DNA of 64,000 bases. Source: Rusavskia elegans (Eukaryota; Ascomycota; Lecanoromycetes; Teloschistales; Teloschistaceae). Shown here piece after piece: positions 43,459-55,243 of the stretch. Position numbers and translations under genes: made by a program. Under the pieces are notes generated by a model. It was given only the letters and a program-made list of their open reading frames with translations. It did not search any database and had not been told where the DNA came from. Positions within the stretch are counted from its first letter, which is position 1, and each line of letters begins with the position of its first letter. The stretch lies in assembly GCA_011316305.1 (NCBI GenBank), contig SAUG01000147.1, forward strand, positions 1 to 64,000, written 5' to 3'.

Positions 43459-44053
43459 CCCGCCGTGGCGCAGTTGTCACGAATCGATTTTGATAAATGT
43501 AAGAAGATTGAATTCCTAGCTAAGTGTGCACATGAAGGCCTTTATATAGGCGTGGTGGAGCTCATCAGATTTGGTAGATCTGATGAGGCCGAAATCTGAT
43601 GGAGGCAGGTTTCCGTCGTGATAAGGTGACGAATGCGGCCTAGCGCGCTTGTTACGGTAGTCGAGATAGGAGGTACTGGCTAACGGAGGCTTTTCCAGGC
43701 TCGCTGCAATAGTATCAGGAATCGAGCAGTACTACGGCGTGTCTGTATTGAAAAAACTAGGTGGTGCCCGGAACCACCATCAAACGTTCCGCAAAGCAGT
43801 GTGCTGGGTATGCAACAGTTCTTCTGCTTATAGCCCTAATTAAGCGTACATCAGTGAATGGAGATACTAATGTCGTGCGACCACAGTATATGACGTGGCG
43901 GCGAGTATGACCAAACTTCTTTCTTCATCCGGCCATCTCGATCAGACTGGAAAAACCTAACCCTTCGTCGTTCGCCGCCTTCTACCTGCTCGCGTCTTAA
44001 TCCGGAACCTTCTGCACCCAGATTTACACTTGCACATTCCATACTGCGGCAAT
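43459..44053. promoter_or_regulatory. Shared upstream region of the fusion gene and kinase 1
   Basis: 595 bases between divergent starts. A ctcatcagatttggtagatc then tgatgaggcc inverted repeat lies at about 43561-43589 (atcagat and related arms). An attcctagctaagtgtgcac stretch precedes the fusion gene. Could co-regulate both genes; that is inference. Confidence 0.4.
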
Positions 44054-44713
44054 ATGAGTGCCTCGGAATCGAGATCAGCGCGGCCCCTTATATGGATAAA
44101 CGGTTTCCCTGGTACAGGCAAACATACGATTGCAAAGCTTCTCGCGACGCTTCTGGACGAGGGTGACCCTTTGTTGGTCGACAACCACAGTTTAATCGAC
44201 CCCGTGGAGGCAAAATTCTCCCGGGATCATCCAAGTTACCAACAAGAAAGGCGCTGGGGGAGAGAGGCTGTGTTCAAGAACTTAGTAGAAGACCCAGCCT
44301 TTCGGACCCGCATCGTTATCTTCACCGGTGAGCGAAATCAGCCGCCTTAAATCTTTCTTTTACCTATCTCTGATTTCGGTTCGCGTTTGATCATAGATTT
44401 CCAATCCAATAATGACCTTGGCCGTAATGTGGCAAGGGAATACGAGGCGGCAGCGTTACAAGCCAGACGTTCTTTCTTACCTATTTACCTCGAGTGCGAC
44501 ATCAAAGAAAATACACGCAGAATAGCGAGTCCGCAAAGGGGAAGCAGTGGGACCACAAAGCTCTTAAGCCCTGAGGTCCTTGTAGAGATGCGATCCAGGT
44601 GCCAACTCTTTCGCTTTGATGATGTCAAGGGTATCACATCTGACGTAACGAATATGGGACCAGAAGAAGCGGCTGAAGCCTTGGAAAGAGACGTAATTAA
44701 ACATTGGAAATAG
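44054..44713 (+). CDS. P-loop kinase-like NTPase, copy 1
   Basis: 196 residues from exons 44054-44327 and 44397-44713 (69-nt intron, gtgagc donor, atcatag acceptor). Walker A is GFPGTGKHTIAKLLATLL near the N-terminus, followed by LLVDNHSLIDPVEAKF, IVIFTDFQSNN after the splice, LPIYLECDIKENTRRI and the Arg-rich SPQRGSSGTTKLL that would act as a lid. This is the AAA_33/zeta-like small-molecule kinase layout seen in many short fungal proteins; the phosphate acceptor is unknown. The first ATG at 44054 is used, since the frame upstream opens only from TTG. It is a tandem paralogue of the gene at 45707, with the same length and intron-split P-loop fold, and is divergent from the asparaginase/HIT/synthetase fusion. 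Confidence 0.85.
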
Positions 44714-45706
44714 AAGATCCCGAGGTCGTCAGCTGCGCCATTCTCCGCCGACAACCCACGCTGCATTCTTGCATAAGTGTCACTTCTTATGCATCAAAGC
44801 CTACAGTACCCCTATTCCCTCAGTTCCAGAACCCAAAAGCACGGTACAGAGTTTAGAAAGTAAGATGTGGCGTGATAGCGTCGGCGGCGGCGGCGGTGGT
44901 CTACGTACTACATTACACAGCTTCTTTCCTAAGATCATTGAAGTCCAAGGTAATTGTAGACCACCGCCGCTAGCTTGCTCCGGCTACGGCTTATACCCGT
45001 TGCACGCACTGGGACATTCTACCTGTCAAGGTGATCGTCGTTTTCTCTTCTTGAGCAACCATCCTTTTCGCTGCTACAAATGGTTTCCGCGAAACAAATA
45101 CCGCCTGAAACCCCCCGAATCGGAAACCGTAGCAGCGGAAGGGATAGCATTCGGCGCCAGAAGCTGCCGAAAAGACGCGAGTCATCGAATGAATTGACCT
45201 TTGGAGAAAAGAAAGTCTAGATGTAGATACTGAAATGGCCCTTCGGCATCAATAAATCGAAGCGAGCTTATCTTTGATAGCCCACGAGTCCGTCCGCCAA
45301 TGGATCCGCGTGTGCGCTGCAATATTTTTTTTTTTTTTCCGAGGTAAAATACATTTCTTTGACGATCAAATATCACAGAACTTCGCTCAAAGCGGATACA
45401 GACAGATAAGTATCCCTTTATTTATCGATATCGTAGTAAGCAGTAATGCAGACGTACCGTCAGTCTGGACGATACCTCTTCAAATCACGCATGTAATTGA
45501 AGCTCACTGCCATGACTCATAGTCAGTTAAGGTATCAATCAGCCTTCACCTCGATAGCCACATGACTCATTGTATGTGAAAATCGCTTTACGTTGCGATT
45601 TTGATCCGAAATTTCCACGCATGCTCTTCAATCTACTGCTTCATCCTAGAGTGGTATCGTTCAGCAGGACCCCCTTATAAAGGACTTACAAAGCCTCGTT
45701 CCGACA
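44714..45706. other. Intergenic region between the kinase paralogues
   Basis: 993 bases. Contains a 14-bp inverted repeat at 44891-44904 and 44956-44969, and a repeat core (cagtctggacgatacctc) at 45461-45478. Predicted frames such as 44769-45197 lack family likeness. Confidence 0.5.
44891..44969. repeat. 14-bp perfect inverted repeat with 51-nt loop
   Basis: Left arm cggcggtggtctac (44891-44904) and right arm gtagaccaccgccg (44956-44969). It could form a strong hairpin in the 3' flank of kinase 1 or be the ends of a tiny mobile element. No target duplication was found. Confidence 0.75.
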
Positions 45707-46400
45707 ATGGCGCCGCCTTTTGTCTACATCAACGGCTACCCTGGGGTTGGGAAGTACACCATTGCTAAAGAGCTTGTGTACGCATTCGTTATCTGAATAT
45801 CCTAACCTTGACGCTGATGAGCCCAGGAAGCTGCTGCCCAATGCAAAACTCCTTGACAACCATCTCCTAATCGATCCGGTGGCAGCTGTCTACGAACGCT
45901 CAATGCCAGAGTACCAGTGGCTCCGGAGTATGATCGTAAGTGAGCCAGCGCATAGTGGTAGTAGCGATGGTTAACACTGCCGACATCAGCGCTCGAGTAT
46001 GCTGAATTCCATTGCTTTAAGCATCTCCTTGCGAGATGTCACTTGGGTCTTCACAGATTCTCAGTCATCGAGTAAAGTTGGTAAGGCTGCTGTTGCCGAT
46101 TACATCCACGCCGCGGAGTTGAGAGGATCTCCTATCATTTCAATCATCCTTTCCTGTTCTACGGAAGAAAATGTGCTCCGCTTGGGAGCAGCGGACCGCC
46201 GCGGAACCAAATTGAAGGACGCCAAGATCCTCCTGGAGATCCGCAAGACCGAAGACCTCTATCGTTTTGGTGGGGAAACGGAAATCGACATCGACGTCAC
46301 TGAACTACCTCCTCATCACGCAGCACAAGCGATATGCGACTTTGTTCAGAACGTCAGCTCTCCCGGCAAGTCGCAAAGGGTGACCAAAGGAATGAAATAG
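45707..46400 (+). CDS. P-loop kinase-like NTPase, copy 2
   Basis: 196 residues from exons 45707-45777, 45827-45935 and 45990-46400. Exon 1 codes MAPPFVYINGYPGVGKYTIA with the Walker A loop GYPGVGKYT. The first donor (gtacgc at 45778) joins to KLLPNAKLLDNHLLIDPVAA, lining up with LLVDNHSLIDPVEA of copy 1. Later elements are WVFTDSQSSS, SIILSCSTEENVLRLG, DRRGTKLKDAKILLEIR and RFGGETEIDIDVTELPP. Same length, fold and strand as copy 1 but well diverged, so an old tandem duplication with one extra intron. Substrate unknown. Confidence 0.85.
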
Positions 46401-46472
46401 ACATGTTTAGAAGTCAAAGATCAGTCAGATCACAAATGAGACGGCCAATAGATGTTAGTTACTCTGTCTGAA

Positions 46473-47828
46473 TTACATGGGCCAAAAGACATCCTTCAGG
46501 TTATCCCAAAATCCTAGATCATACAGATTCTCGATCTCGTACAGACCGCGCACCGGCTGCCAGCTCGCCGCTATCCCACCAGCATCTGTTGATGTCACCG
46601 GAGGTTGCCCATCTTCGCTCCTAAACAGCCGCTGCGGACTGTGAACCGGCCAATCCACTGGAGGTTCGGTTTCCAGATCCCTCGATTCCGCAAAAACACC
46701 GTTGGTGGTTCCTGCCCATTTGTACACCAGTCCTTCCTCGATGTACTCCTTCCATTCCGACCACTTGGAACTCTCATTGGTAGTTGTGCCGGCCCAAATA
46801 AGGTAGATATGATATAGGAACATGGTCCAAGCCAAGGGAGCAGTGAGCAGAGCCAGAAGACCTATGCCGCCAATGCGAAAGTCCTGTGCAAGAGCCCAAC
46901 TCCAGAGCGCAGCATACCGTGACCATGACAGGCCTGTACCCCAATGCTCGTTCCTCGGTTCTCCATCCAGTTGATCGCTTGCTCTTTGTTGCAATTGTTT
47001 GCTAAGGAGGCTGTAGGATAGATATGCGCCGTATGTAAGCACCAGTGAAAGACCTAGCAGCATGCAGAGAAAATGAGATATGTTGTCCTGCCCAATGCAA
47101 TTCATGATCCAAACACAATGGTGATCATGCTTGGCCACACAGACGTTGCAGACACTACAGTGCTTGCTCCTCGCTGGTTTCAGGAAATTGCAAGTACGGC
47201 AGATTTGACCCGGTTGGTAGAGGACATGGTCATAGGGATAGGAGTGCATCTTCTGGCGGTGGTTCCTAGGAGTGATTGTGGATGAGCTTGAAAGCACCGC
47301 TTTGTACGTGAAGAAAATTGGGGCCAGGCTGGAGCATAGAGCGAAGGCCTTATGGATTGTTGGGAGGTTCGACCAGCTCGCGTAGATGAACAGGGTTTCC
47401 GAGCCAACAAGGAGGACTAGGTAGAGAATCTGCTAGCTTGAGAAAAGATCCGGCAGTCCGGGGATCTGGCCAACATACCAATATTACTGGATGGTTTCGG
47501 TTAATGAGGTAGTCAAATGAAAGGCGAAGATACTTGGAGAGCCGTCCGCCAGTGCATATTCCATCGGTCTTAATCAGCAGTTCGGGAACTCTGAAGCGTA
47601 TGAATCGACTCAGTATGCCAATCGGACCTTTTCTGCAGAAGTGTCAACACTTCACTTTTTGCAAGAACAACCCAATCCCCTGGCAGGGTACCCGATCGTG
47701 GTGTCAGTCGTCATATCGGATCGACTGATGTAAACGCACCTAAAAGCCGGTGTCTGACCAAAGAGTACAACGAATATGAGAAGCGAGAACAGCACTATGG
47801 CAATCCCAACCTGCTTGATTGAAATCAT
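46473..47828 (-). CDS. SWF1: DHHC palmitoyltransferase, Swf1-like
   Basis: Integral membrane protein S-acyltransferase of the ER; yeast Swf1 palmitoylates SNAREs and other single-pass proteins next to their membrane segment. 399 residues from exons 47828-47740, 47632-47479 and 47429-46473. The zinc/catalytic domain reads QICRTCNFLKPARSKHCSVC then VAKHDHHCVWIMNCIGQDN, with the DHHC Cys intact. Helices flank it: an N-terminal IAIVLFSLLIFVVLFG, a second LYLVLLVGSETLFIYA, then LCMLLGLSLVLTYGAYL and LLALLTAPLAWTMFLYHIYL. The TTxE-like element appears as TTTNESSKWSEW. The C-terminus has YDLGFWDNLKDVFWP. The first intron (107 nt) holds a copy of the dispersed repeat. Confidence 0.9.
47633..47739 (-). 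repeat. SWF1 intron 1 with repeat-family core
   Basis: Plus-strand sequence reads cccaatcccctggcagggta then cccgatcgtggtgtcagtcg and atatcggatcgactg. The cccaatcc and ctggcag blocks are those of the tandem units at 4296-4422. The intron has a gtgcgt donor and ctgcag acceptor. Confidence 0.6.
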
Positions 47829-48386
47829 GGCTAAGGGTATCAGAAGTACTCGCCACGTATGCTGTTATATTTCGATGATATCGGATGTACCATCCAAGAA
47901 GGTACAGCGAAGCCATCAAAATTCCGTTTCCAATGCCGTGACGTACCCATATTCAAAAATTTGACACATGGAGGTATCACTCCTTCACTTGGGAGTATTA
48001 TTATTCCGTGGCCATAGAATTTAGGAACTCGTCACGTGATAGAGGGCTTGGCAGGCCTATTTCTCCTGAACGGGAAAGTAGAAGCCTGCATGATAAATTT
48101 ATAAGATCTTTTATAAGTTCACGCACGTATCCGTCACAAAGACTCTCGGCTTATAACAGACCTGGAGACCGTAAACGATTGTTCGTTAAAAAGGGGGTTG
48201 ACTGTAGCGAAGCGATATTGAGCCTCAAGGCACAAGTGAAAGTATGTCAATTTCAGGCCCGCGACTGGTGAACCCCTTACCAAGCCGGCGCGAGAAATTA
48301 ATATTGACGCGATTCTGGAGAAAGTGCGAAATGAGCCTCCGATGGAAGACCCTTGATCTCTTGACTCAGCAAGCATGATAACGACA
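47829..48386. other. Intergenic region
   Basis: 558 bases: SWF1 promoter and 3' flank of the second P450. A ttataagatcttttataag near-palindrome is at 48098-48116. No gene seen. Confidence 0.5.
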
Positions 48387-50405
48387 CTAAGACGCCGTAA
48401 CTCTGACTTCCTTACTTCCAGCAACGGGCAGCCAAACCATCATATCGGTAACCATCGCTACATCTCTATCGCTTGTCTCATACAAAGCCAACTTAGGCCC
48501 CCTGTCACTCCCACCCGCTACGTTATACTTTCTGAAGACGCTGGCAAGGACGAGGTACAGTTCTTGATATGCGAGGTTGATCCTTTGGGCGTTCTCGGTC
48601 AGCGCCCATACCGCTAAAGGAATTGCAGTTTTTATCTTACCCCAAACACGCCCTCGTGCCTTTCGAGAAAGCAATCAGGTATTTGTCAAGTCTCGGATTT
48701 CCCAGCCAGCGTTCGGGCTTGAATGTCGTTGGGTCGGGGAAAATATCAGGGTGTCTTTGAAACAGCCGCGCACTCATGGTCATAGGTGTTCCTTTAGGGA
48801 CAACCCAATCCTTGGTTGGAGTGTGGAAATGTAAATCTTCGTTAGGAGCAACTCTTGTCATTCGCGTGGCGCTGGGTTGGATGCGGAGCCCTTCTTGGAT
48901 GATAGCGGTGAGATAAGGGAGATGCTCCACTTGAGCGCTGGTTGGTAGGGCGTCTGGGTCTGGCATTGCGTTTACGAGTTCGTCTTTGAGGCGGTCAAGG
49001 ATAGTAGGATTCGAGAGAAGGCGGTAAATGATACTCGCGAGTGTTGTCGCTGGGCTTTGTGAGAGCTTGTCGACATAGAAGGTGGGATCGGAAGGTGCGA
49101 TGATTCTTACCAGTAGTATCTGTTCCACCTAAAACAAGAAGGCGGGCTTCTTGGCGCAATCGAGAGGCTGCCTTCTCAGAGTCAGGGAGATCGCTGTTGA
49201 GCAGGCCATGAAGGATGGTCTTTTCGTGGTTTCTAGGGTCTTGGTAACTCTTTGATTCCACAATTTCTTTGATCTGGCTGTCCCATTGCTGGGTGCTATA
49301 AGCTGGACGGTATGTACAGCCAGGTGAGGGAATCTTACCTCCTCCATTCTAAACAAAGAAGCCAAGCTGGGGCTCATGCTCGCGGAGACTTTGTTTGGTA
49401 GTGCTTCCATCAACGGACCCAACCATCCGATGTGCATGAACCAGTGCCCAAACTTGAGGGAAGAGTAGATGGCCTCCCACAACGGGGCGTTATAATCCTC
49501 TCGGCTTAAGAAACCGGAAGACGTACCAAAAGAATACGATGTGATGATGTCGCATGTCAAAGCTCTCAAAGCGTTCGTGAGCGGTACGACTTCGCCAGAA
49601 CTTCGAGAGTTCTCTAGCCGTTCCAGGAATTTCGCCAGATTTTCCTGACTGGTGGAATCTAGACGCCTTATGTTTGATTTAGAGAAATACTTTCCCATCG
49701 GCGCGCGCCTTCTGCGGTGGAGATCGTGGGGCATCGTGGATACTGTCGACTGTCGCACTTTCCCCAATCATGAGAACGGTTGGCTCGGAACATTTAACTT
49801 GTTTTCGGCACTTACTTGAAAATATTCGAGGAGTCCATTTGTATTTGTCTCGCGTTCTGGATGGTCCGGCGTAGATTTCGTCAATGAAATCAGGAGCGTT
49901 GAAATGTAGCTCATGAGGATTGATTCGAACGACAGGGCCTTCGTCCATCCAATCAGCAGATCTTGCACGAGGAATCAGTGAAGGCGGCGCACCATACTGA
50001 GCATGCATCTCCTCGATTCTCAGAAAATACTGCCCCCCCAACCAGATGTCGTAGTATGCTTGATACCATGTTGTCAAAGCTACAGGAGAAGATCAGCACC
50101 ACTTTTTCAACGAGGTATGAGAGCAGCGAAGAACGACACTCCGTCAAAAGACCTGGGTTCGCCTGGAAGGCTAAATCTTACTGACCAGCCAGCTTAGGAC
50201 CAGGGAATCCGGCAATGGGGTGGAGATAGACTAAGAGGCTTTAGTATGGATGTTTTTGTGTTGCATCTCTCCTCGCCGACCTACCTCGGTATACTCCTAA
50301 GATGACAAGGTATGCTGCAACAGCGACGGGAGCCAAGATCAGTGACCAGGGGTTGAAGACACTGTGAAGACTAATGTGTTCTTCGAGGGCCGTAAGCAAA
50401 GTCAT
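48387..50405 (-). CDS. Cytochrome P450 monooxygenase
   Basis: 520 residues in eight exons with closing phases: 50405-50285, 50230-50186, 50079-49993, 49938-49816, 49757-49339, 49273-49111, 49049-48641, 48582-48387. Anchor helix [20 protein letters not shown], then [53 protein letters not shown], the I-helix LGGTDTTATTLAS, ExxR as EGLR, the TFKPERWLG element and haem loop [18 protein letters not shown]. In the haem loop the usual second Gly of FxxGxRxCxG is present, but the first residues read FSKGTR. It has twice as many introns as the P450 at 12-13.6 kb, though the domain order is the same, so the two are not recent duplicates. It is the last gene before the AT-rich transposon island. Confidence 0.93.
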
Positions 50406-51440
50406 CTCTGGGATGGTTGAAGCGGCGACGGGCAATGACACTGATAATGTTCGGAGGGTAGTATTGGGCGGAGGCGCGAATACTACCTTATACGATTTCC
50501 AATCCGTTCCAAGGGAGACGTATAATAGTGCGACATCGACACAAGTATATATCTCATCCACCACCTTACCCCGCTCTCGCAGCCATAAGCGCTATTGATG
50601 TTGTTGGATGAGTAAGGTAAAAAAGGGGGGAAGGCTGGCAGAACATTTCGCTAGCCAAATACAGGCAAAAGGACAGACCGGACGATGCAGGTACCTTAGG
50701 CATGTTGCCACTGCTGCCGTTAGCATCAAGGCCCCGTTCGGTAAATCTGTTCACCGCTCCGATACCTCAGAACAGGCAGACATTGCAATGAGGGGCCAAG
50801 GGGCGGCGTGCAACAGTCGATACCTCGATAAGGGAAATTATTCTTGCGATTGCCCAGACATTACTATACAGCTACTACGTTTATCGAAAACGAGCTCTCT
50901 AAAGGAAGATAGCCTCGTGGTAACTGAGATCTGTGTTATATATACCAGGTATTTTAGTTGCTGTAAGCACCTCATTGCAACCTATTCTTGTTCTTATGAT
51001 GTATTAACCTGAGTGCCTTGACGTACCTTAAGCGCACGCAGTGATACCTCTAGGTATTTTAAGTTCTTTTCTAGCCCCGGGCTGGCCCGGGAGCCGCCGA
51101 CCCACTCTACTCTAACCTCTGAGAGACGCGATATCGTGTCACAGTCATGGTGCAAACACGGCCATGAAACGATGGCGTTGGCGCCGCTTTTGGAGGCCTT
51201 TTCACTGAGCCTAAAACTGTTTTATTACGCGGCATACCTTAGACTCAGTGCATAGTTTTCAGCTAAAGATTACCCCTCTCTCTCGCCTCCCTAGGTACGG
51301 TTTTGCCACCACCTTCGCTTCGCGGCGAGATACACCAGTCGGAAAAATCTGCGCCAAGGCTATCAACATTCGAGAGCATGTGCTTTTCGGCAAACGACAG
51401 GGGCCAGATATGGGACGTTTGGATGTGGATGTATAATCGT
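50406..51440. other. Gene-free border zone before the AT-rich island
   Basis: About 1 kb of ordinary composition. Two copies of the repeat core lie at 50761-50769 (gatacctca) and 50819-50830 (gatacctcgata), with aacaggcaga between them. An 11-bp near-palindromic agccccgggct is at 51074. No gene recognised. Confidence 0.5.
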
Positions 51441-52099
51441 ATTGCTTGAGATATACGAGAAGCGAAATCTATAGAATTGCTAAATTATATAGAATATAGC
51501 TATTACTAAGATACGCTAAATCTAATAGAGTAGATACTATATCTAAATAGATAAATTACGTAATTTTAACGACTATTTTAAAGAAATTTAAATAACTTTT
51601 TTATAATAATCTCGCTATATAGGCTTTTATATCTCTTTAGAATCGATTTATTTATATTTTTAAATTTATATCTATTTTTCGCTGCTATAAATTATTATCA
51701 CTTTTATCTTCTTTTTTACTTTAACCGGATTTAGATATTTTAACGATATTTAAAACGTTAGAGACGGCGGCGGAAAAATCGCTATTATAACGTTTTTTTA
51801 AAATCAAATTCTAAAATTCTAATAAGTTTATAAATTTTTTATAATATCAAATTAAAAGAACTTTTATAAAGTTATCTGCTAGAATTATTACGGAAGCTAT
51901 ATATCTAATAGATATATTTCTATTACGAACAATTTAATATAGCTAATAACAATAAATATTAATATAGCGGAACTTTATTATAAATTATAAATTAATATTT
52001 TAAAGTATTTATATTATTTATATATTATCGATTTGGATATACGGTTTATAATTTGGATTAAATAAATTTTTTTTAAAAAACCGATTTTACTATAGGAAT

Positions 52100-53000
52100 T
52101 CTTTCCTGCTAACGGTAGCTATAAAAAGTTCGGCTTTAATTAAATTTATTATAATTATTTTCTACTTTAATACTTTCTAGTCTATTATTCCGCCGAATAA
52201 TTTAAATACGTAGCTTTATAAACTTCGTTAAATTAATAGATTATTAGCGAATAAAACGTCCGATAAGTTAATAAATAATATATTAGAATCGATTACTTAA
52301 ATATCGAAGACGATTAACTAGAATTTATAATATTTTAAATATTATATAATTTTAATTACTAATTTTAGATAACGTTCCGATAGATTCGTTAAAAATTTTA
52401 AAAGTTTCGAGACGGCGTAGCCGATATTAGCGCGAGTAATAATAGCTACGAAATTAAATAATCTAACTAGCTATTAATATAGTAGAATTTACTAAAGTTT
52501 GGCCGTATCTATATTTTTAATAAACGTTTCGGAACTAATAAATAAAATTTTAAAAACTTTATTTAATAAATTAATATTATATTTTTTTATAATTTTATCG
52601 ATATATAAATTTTAATATAATAATAATTTATAGGCTTCGCGATCGCGAGTAATACGAATTTCTAAAAACCAAGATATTTTATCTAAATATTTTATTTTAT
52701 AGCGTTTAAAATATTTTACTTGGAATTCTTCTATATATTATATATAGCGATTTTTATAGATAATATAGATATTATCTATAAGGAAAAAAAGTATTATATA
52801 TTTATAAATAAGTAAATATTCTATTTCGGGTACCGTTAAAAATCCTAGATCTATTAAAATATTCGAAAAATAGTAAAACTATAGTACCGGCGACTATTTT
52901 AAACTATATAGCGTTTTAAACAGTTATAAAAAGATAGACTTCGGTCTTTTCTAGCCTAGTAGAGACTTTATATAGGTAAATTTATTAATATTATAATTAG
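52100..53000 (-). pseudogene. Decayed Ty1/Copia reverse transcriptase and RNase H
   Basis: Read on the minus strand, with many stops, the segment shows Copia landmarks: near 52800 an FFLIDNIYIIYK stretch at the position of the polymerase YVDD box, near 52650 WFLEIRITRDRE then YIDKI, and near 52190-52120 LFGGIID followed by KIIITNLIKAEL, the RNase H region. Flanks to about 53.5 kb probably belong to the same element. Inactive; the mutations are C-to-T/G-to-A type. Confidence 0.75.
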
Positions 53001-53810
53001 GAAAAGTATTAACCGTATTATACTATTTTATTTAAAATCCAAAATACGTAACGATAACTATAAATATCCGAAAGATACGAAACGCTAAAATAGTAGCGTA
53101 GATATTAGTATCGGTATTCTAGAAATTATCTCTAATATAAAGGCGTATTTTTAATTTAGTTAGATAATTTTATTTATCGAATTTATATTTTAAAATCTAT
53201 ATAAAAAGAATAGATTTCTTACTATATTAAACTATAGTCCCGAATACTATTTCTTTCTAGATATTTTTATTCTATAACTTTTTTATTTCGATTTAAACGG
53301 CTTTTATAAATCTTTTTATAAGCGGATATTTTAATATATTATTCTAGAATCGAAGTTTCGGCGGTAGTTAATTACGGTAATACCGTATTCCTAATAGAAA
53401 AGGTTAATAGTCTGGTATTAGAACGTTATTTTCGTATATTATATAAACTGGAAAATCGGCGACGAATACTATAAAAAATACCGTAGAAATTCTACTAGCG
53501 GCGTATTAAAAAAGAGTTATATAGATTTTATTTTATTTAGCTTTTTTAATAGTCTTTTTAGTAGCTCTTTCTTCGGTTTTATTTACTTTATCTATCTTTT
53601 TTCGGCGGCGTATAACGTTTGGAAATAGAATATTATCTTTAATATAATATAATTTATTAAAACTATAAATTCTCTTTAGCTCTAAAAACGTAGAAGTAGA
53701 CGGAATAAAATTTTTATTATTTTTAAAAGATTTAGATATATTTTTATTAAATATAAATCTACTATTAAATAACTATATATCTATTTAAACGAGTTCGTTA
53801 AACTGTTTTT

Positions 53811-54047
53811 ATAAAGCGCCAAACGCGTTATATAGGCCTTGGAGATATAATTAGAACGTTTGAAGACGAAAATCGCCGTCTATTCGCTAGAACGTCGCTA
53901 GTATATCGGATTTTAATTTTTCTCTACTTTCTCCTTTCTTTTATTATTAGGCTATATTCTAGTTTTTCTAAGATATAAATTAGTTCTAAAATATATCTTT
54001 TATCTGGTCTATAATTATATACTACTTTAAAAATATATCTATTTTAT
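53811..54047 (-). repeat. 240-bp repeat, copy 1
   Basis: Shares a long stretch beginning ataaagcg-caaacgcgttat and ending near atctattttat with copies at 55005-55243 (inverted) and 62526-62762. Sequence outside these limits differs between copies. Confidence 0.75.
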
Positions 54048-55004
54048 AGTTTTAATTTATTAATTTAACCGTTTTTAATTCGGTATATATTATTTATAAT
54101 ATAATTATATCGACGTCGACGTATAGTATTTATAGTAGTTATAGCTATAGTAAAGTACTTTAAATAGAACTATTTTAAACTAGCGCTAAAGCTATAAAGC
54201 CGCGGATTATAAATATTACGGATTAATTTAACGAATATAATCTATTTATATCGAAAACGTCTAATAAAAAAAACTCTAGATTATTTTTTATTATTTAAAG
54301 AAATTAATCGGAACTTTATAGTGATTTTATTATTAGTATATCGGGAGACTATACTATTTCCGGTAGCTAAATTAATTAATAGTAACTATCTAATAGTTAG
54401 TTTTAATCTAATAAAGGTATTTTTTTTAAAAATTTTACTTCTAGAGATTTTAATTTCGGTTAGCCGTTTAATAGTAGTAATAACCCGAATAATAATAGAA
54501 ATAATAGCGACGATTCCGATAATAATAAAGAATTTCGAATTTTAGAGGTTTAAATAGTAGCGAAAAAAAAGACCTTTTTAAAAATATATTATAAGATAGA
54601 GATTTTCCGTATAATAGATCCGAACTATATTTTAGATAACGATTAACCTTTTTTTAAACTAGTTATCGGGTTTTCGCGAACGCTATAAATTTCGTTAAAG
54701 TTTAAAATTAAAAAATTTAAAAAGTACGGCGATAAAATAACCTTTAAAAAGTATTATAAATAGATCGAATTCCATAGAAATTAGTTCTATAAGTCCGACG
54801 CTTTATCTATCTATACGGATTAAATTCGATAGATTTAAAACTTTATTAAAAGTTAGAAATTAAATTATTAATTCGAAAAAAAAAATCTTTCGTTAATAAA
54901 AATATCTTTAATAGTATATTATAAAATAAATTTATAGATTTTCTTTTAAATTTTACTATCAATTCTAAATTTTATTTACTAGATACCGCGACGAAATATC
55001 TTCG

Positions 55005-55243
55005 TATAAAGTAGATTTATTTCTAGAGCAGTATACGATTGTAGACCAGACGAAAAGTATATTATAAAACTAATTTATATTCCAGAAAAACTGGGGTATA
55101 GTCTAGTAATAAAGGAAAGAAAAAAGCGGGGAAGAATCGAAATCCGATACGCTAGTAACGCTCTGGCGACTAGACGGCGAGCCTCGTCTCTAAGCGTTCT
55201 AATTATATTTCCAAGGCCTATATAACGCGTTTGACGCTTTATA
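55005..55243 (+). repeat. 240-bp repeat, copy 2 (inverted relative to copies 1 and 3)
   Basis: Lies inside the Gypsy remnant, in inverted orientation. It is the least mutated copy (it keeps actggggtatag and agacggcgagcctcg). Its ends read gtataaag and ctttatac, an 8-bp inverted match that could be terminal repeats or a palindromic target. Confidence 0.75.

Noticed and set aside
54321..54545. 74-codon plus-strand open frame in the island
   Set aside because: Isoleucine/leucine-rich chance frame in AT-rich DNA with no family likeness.
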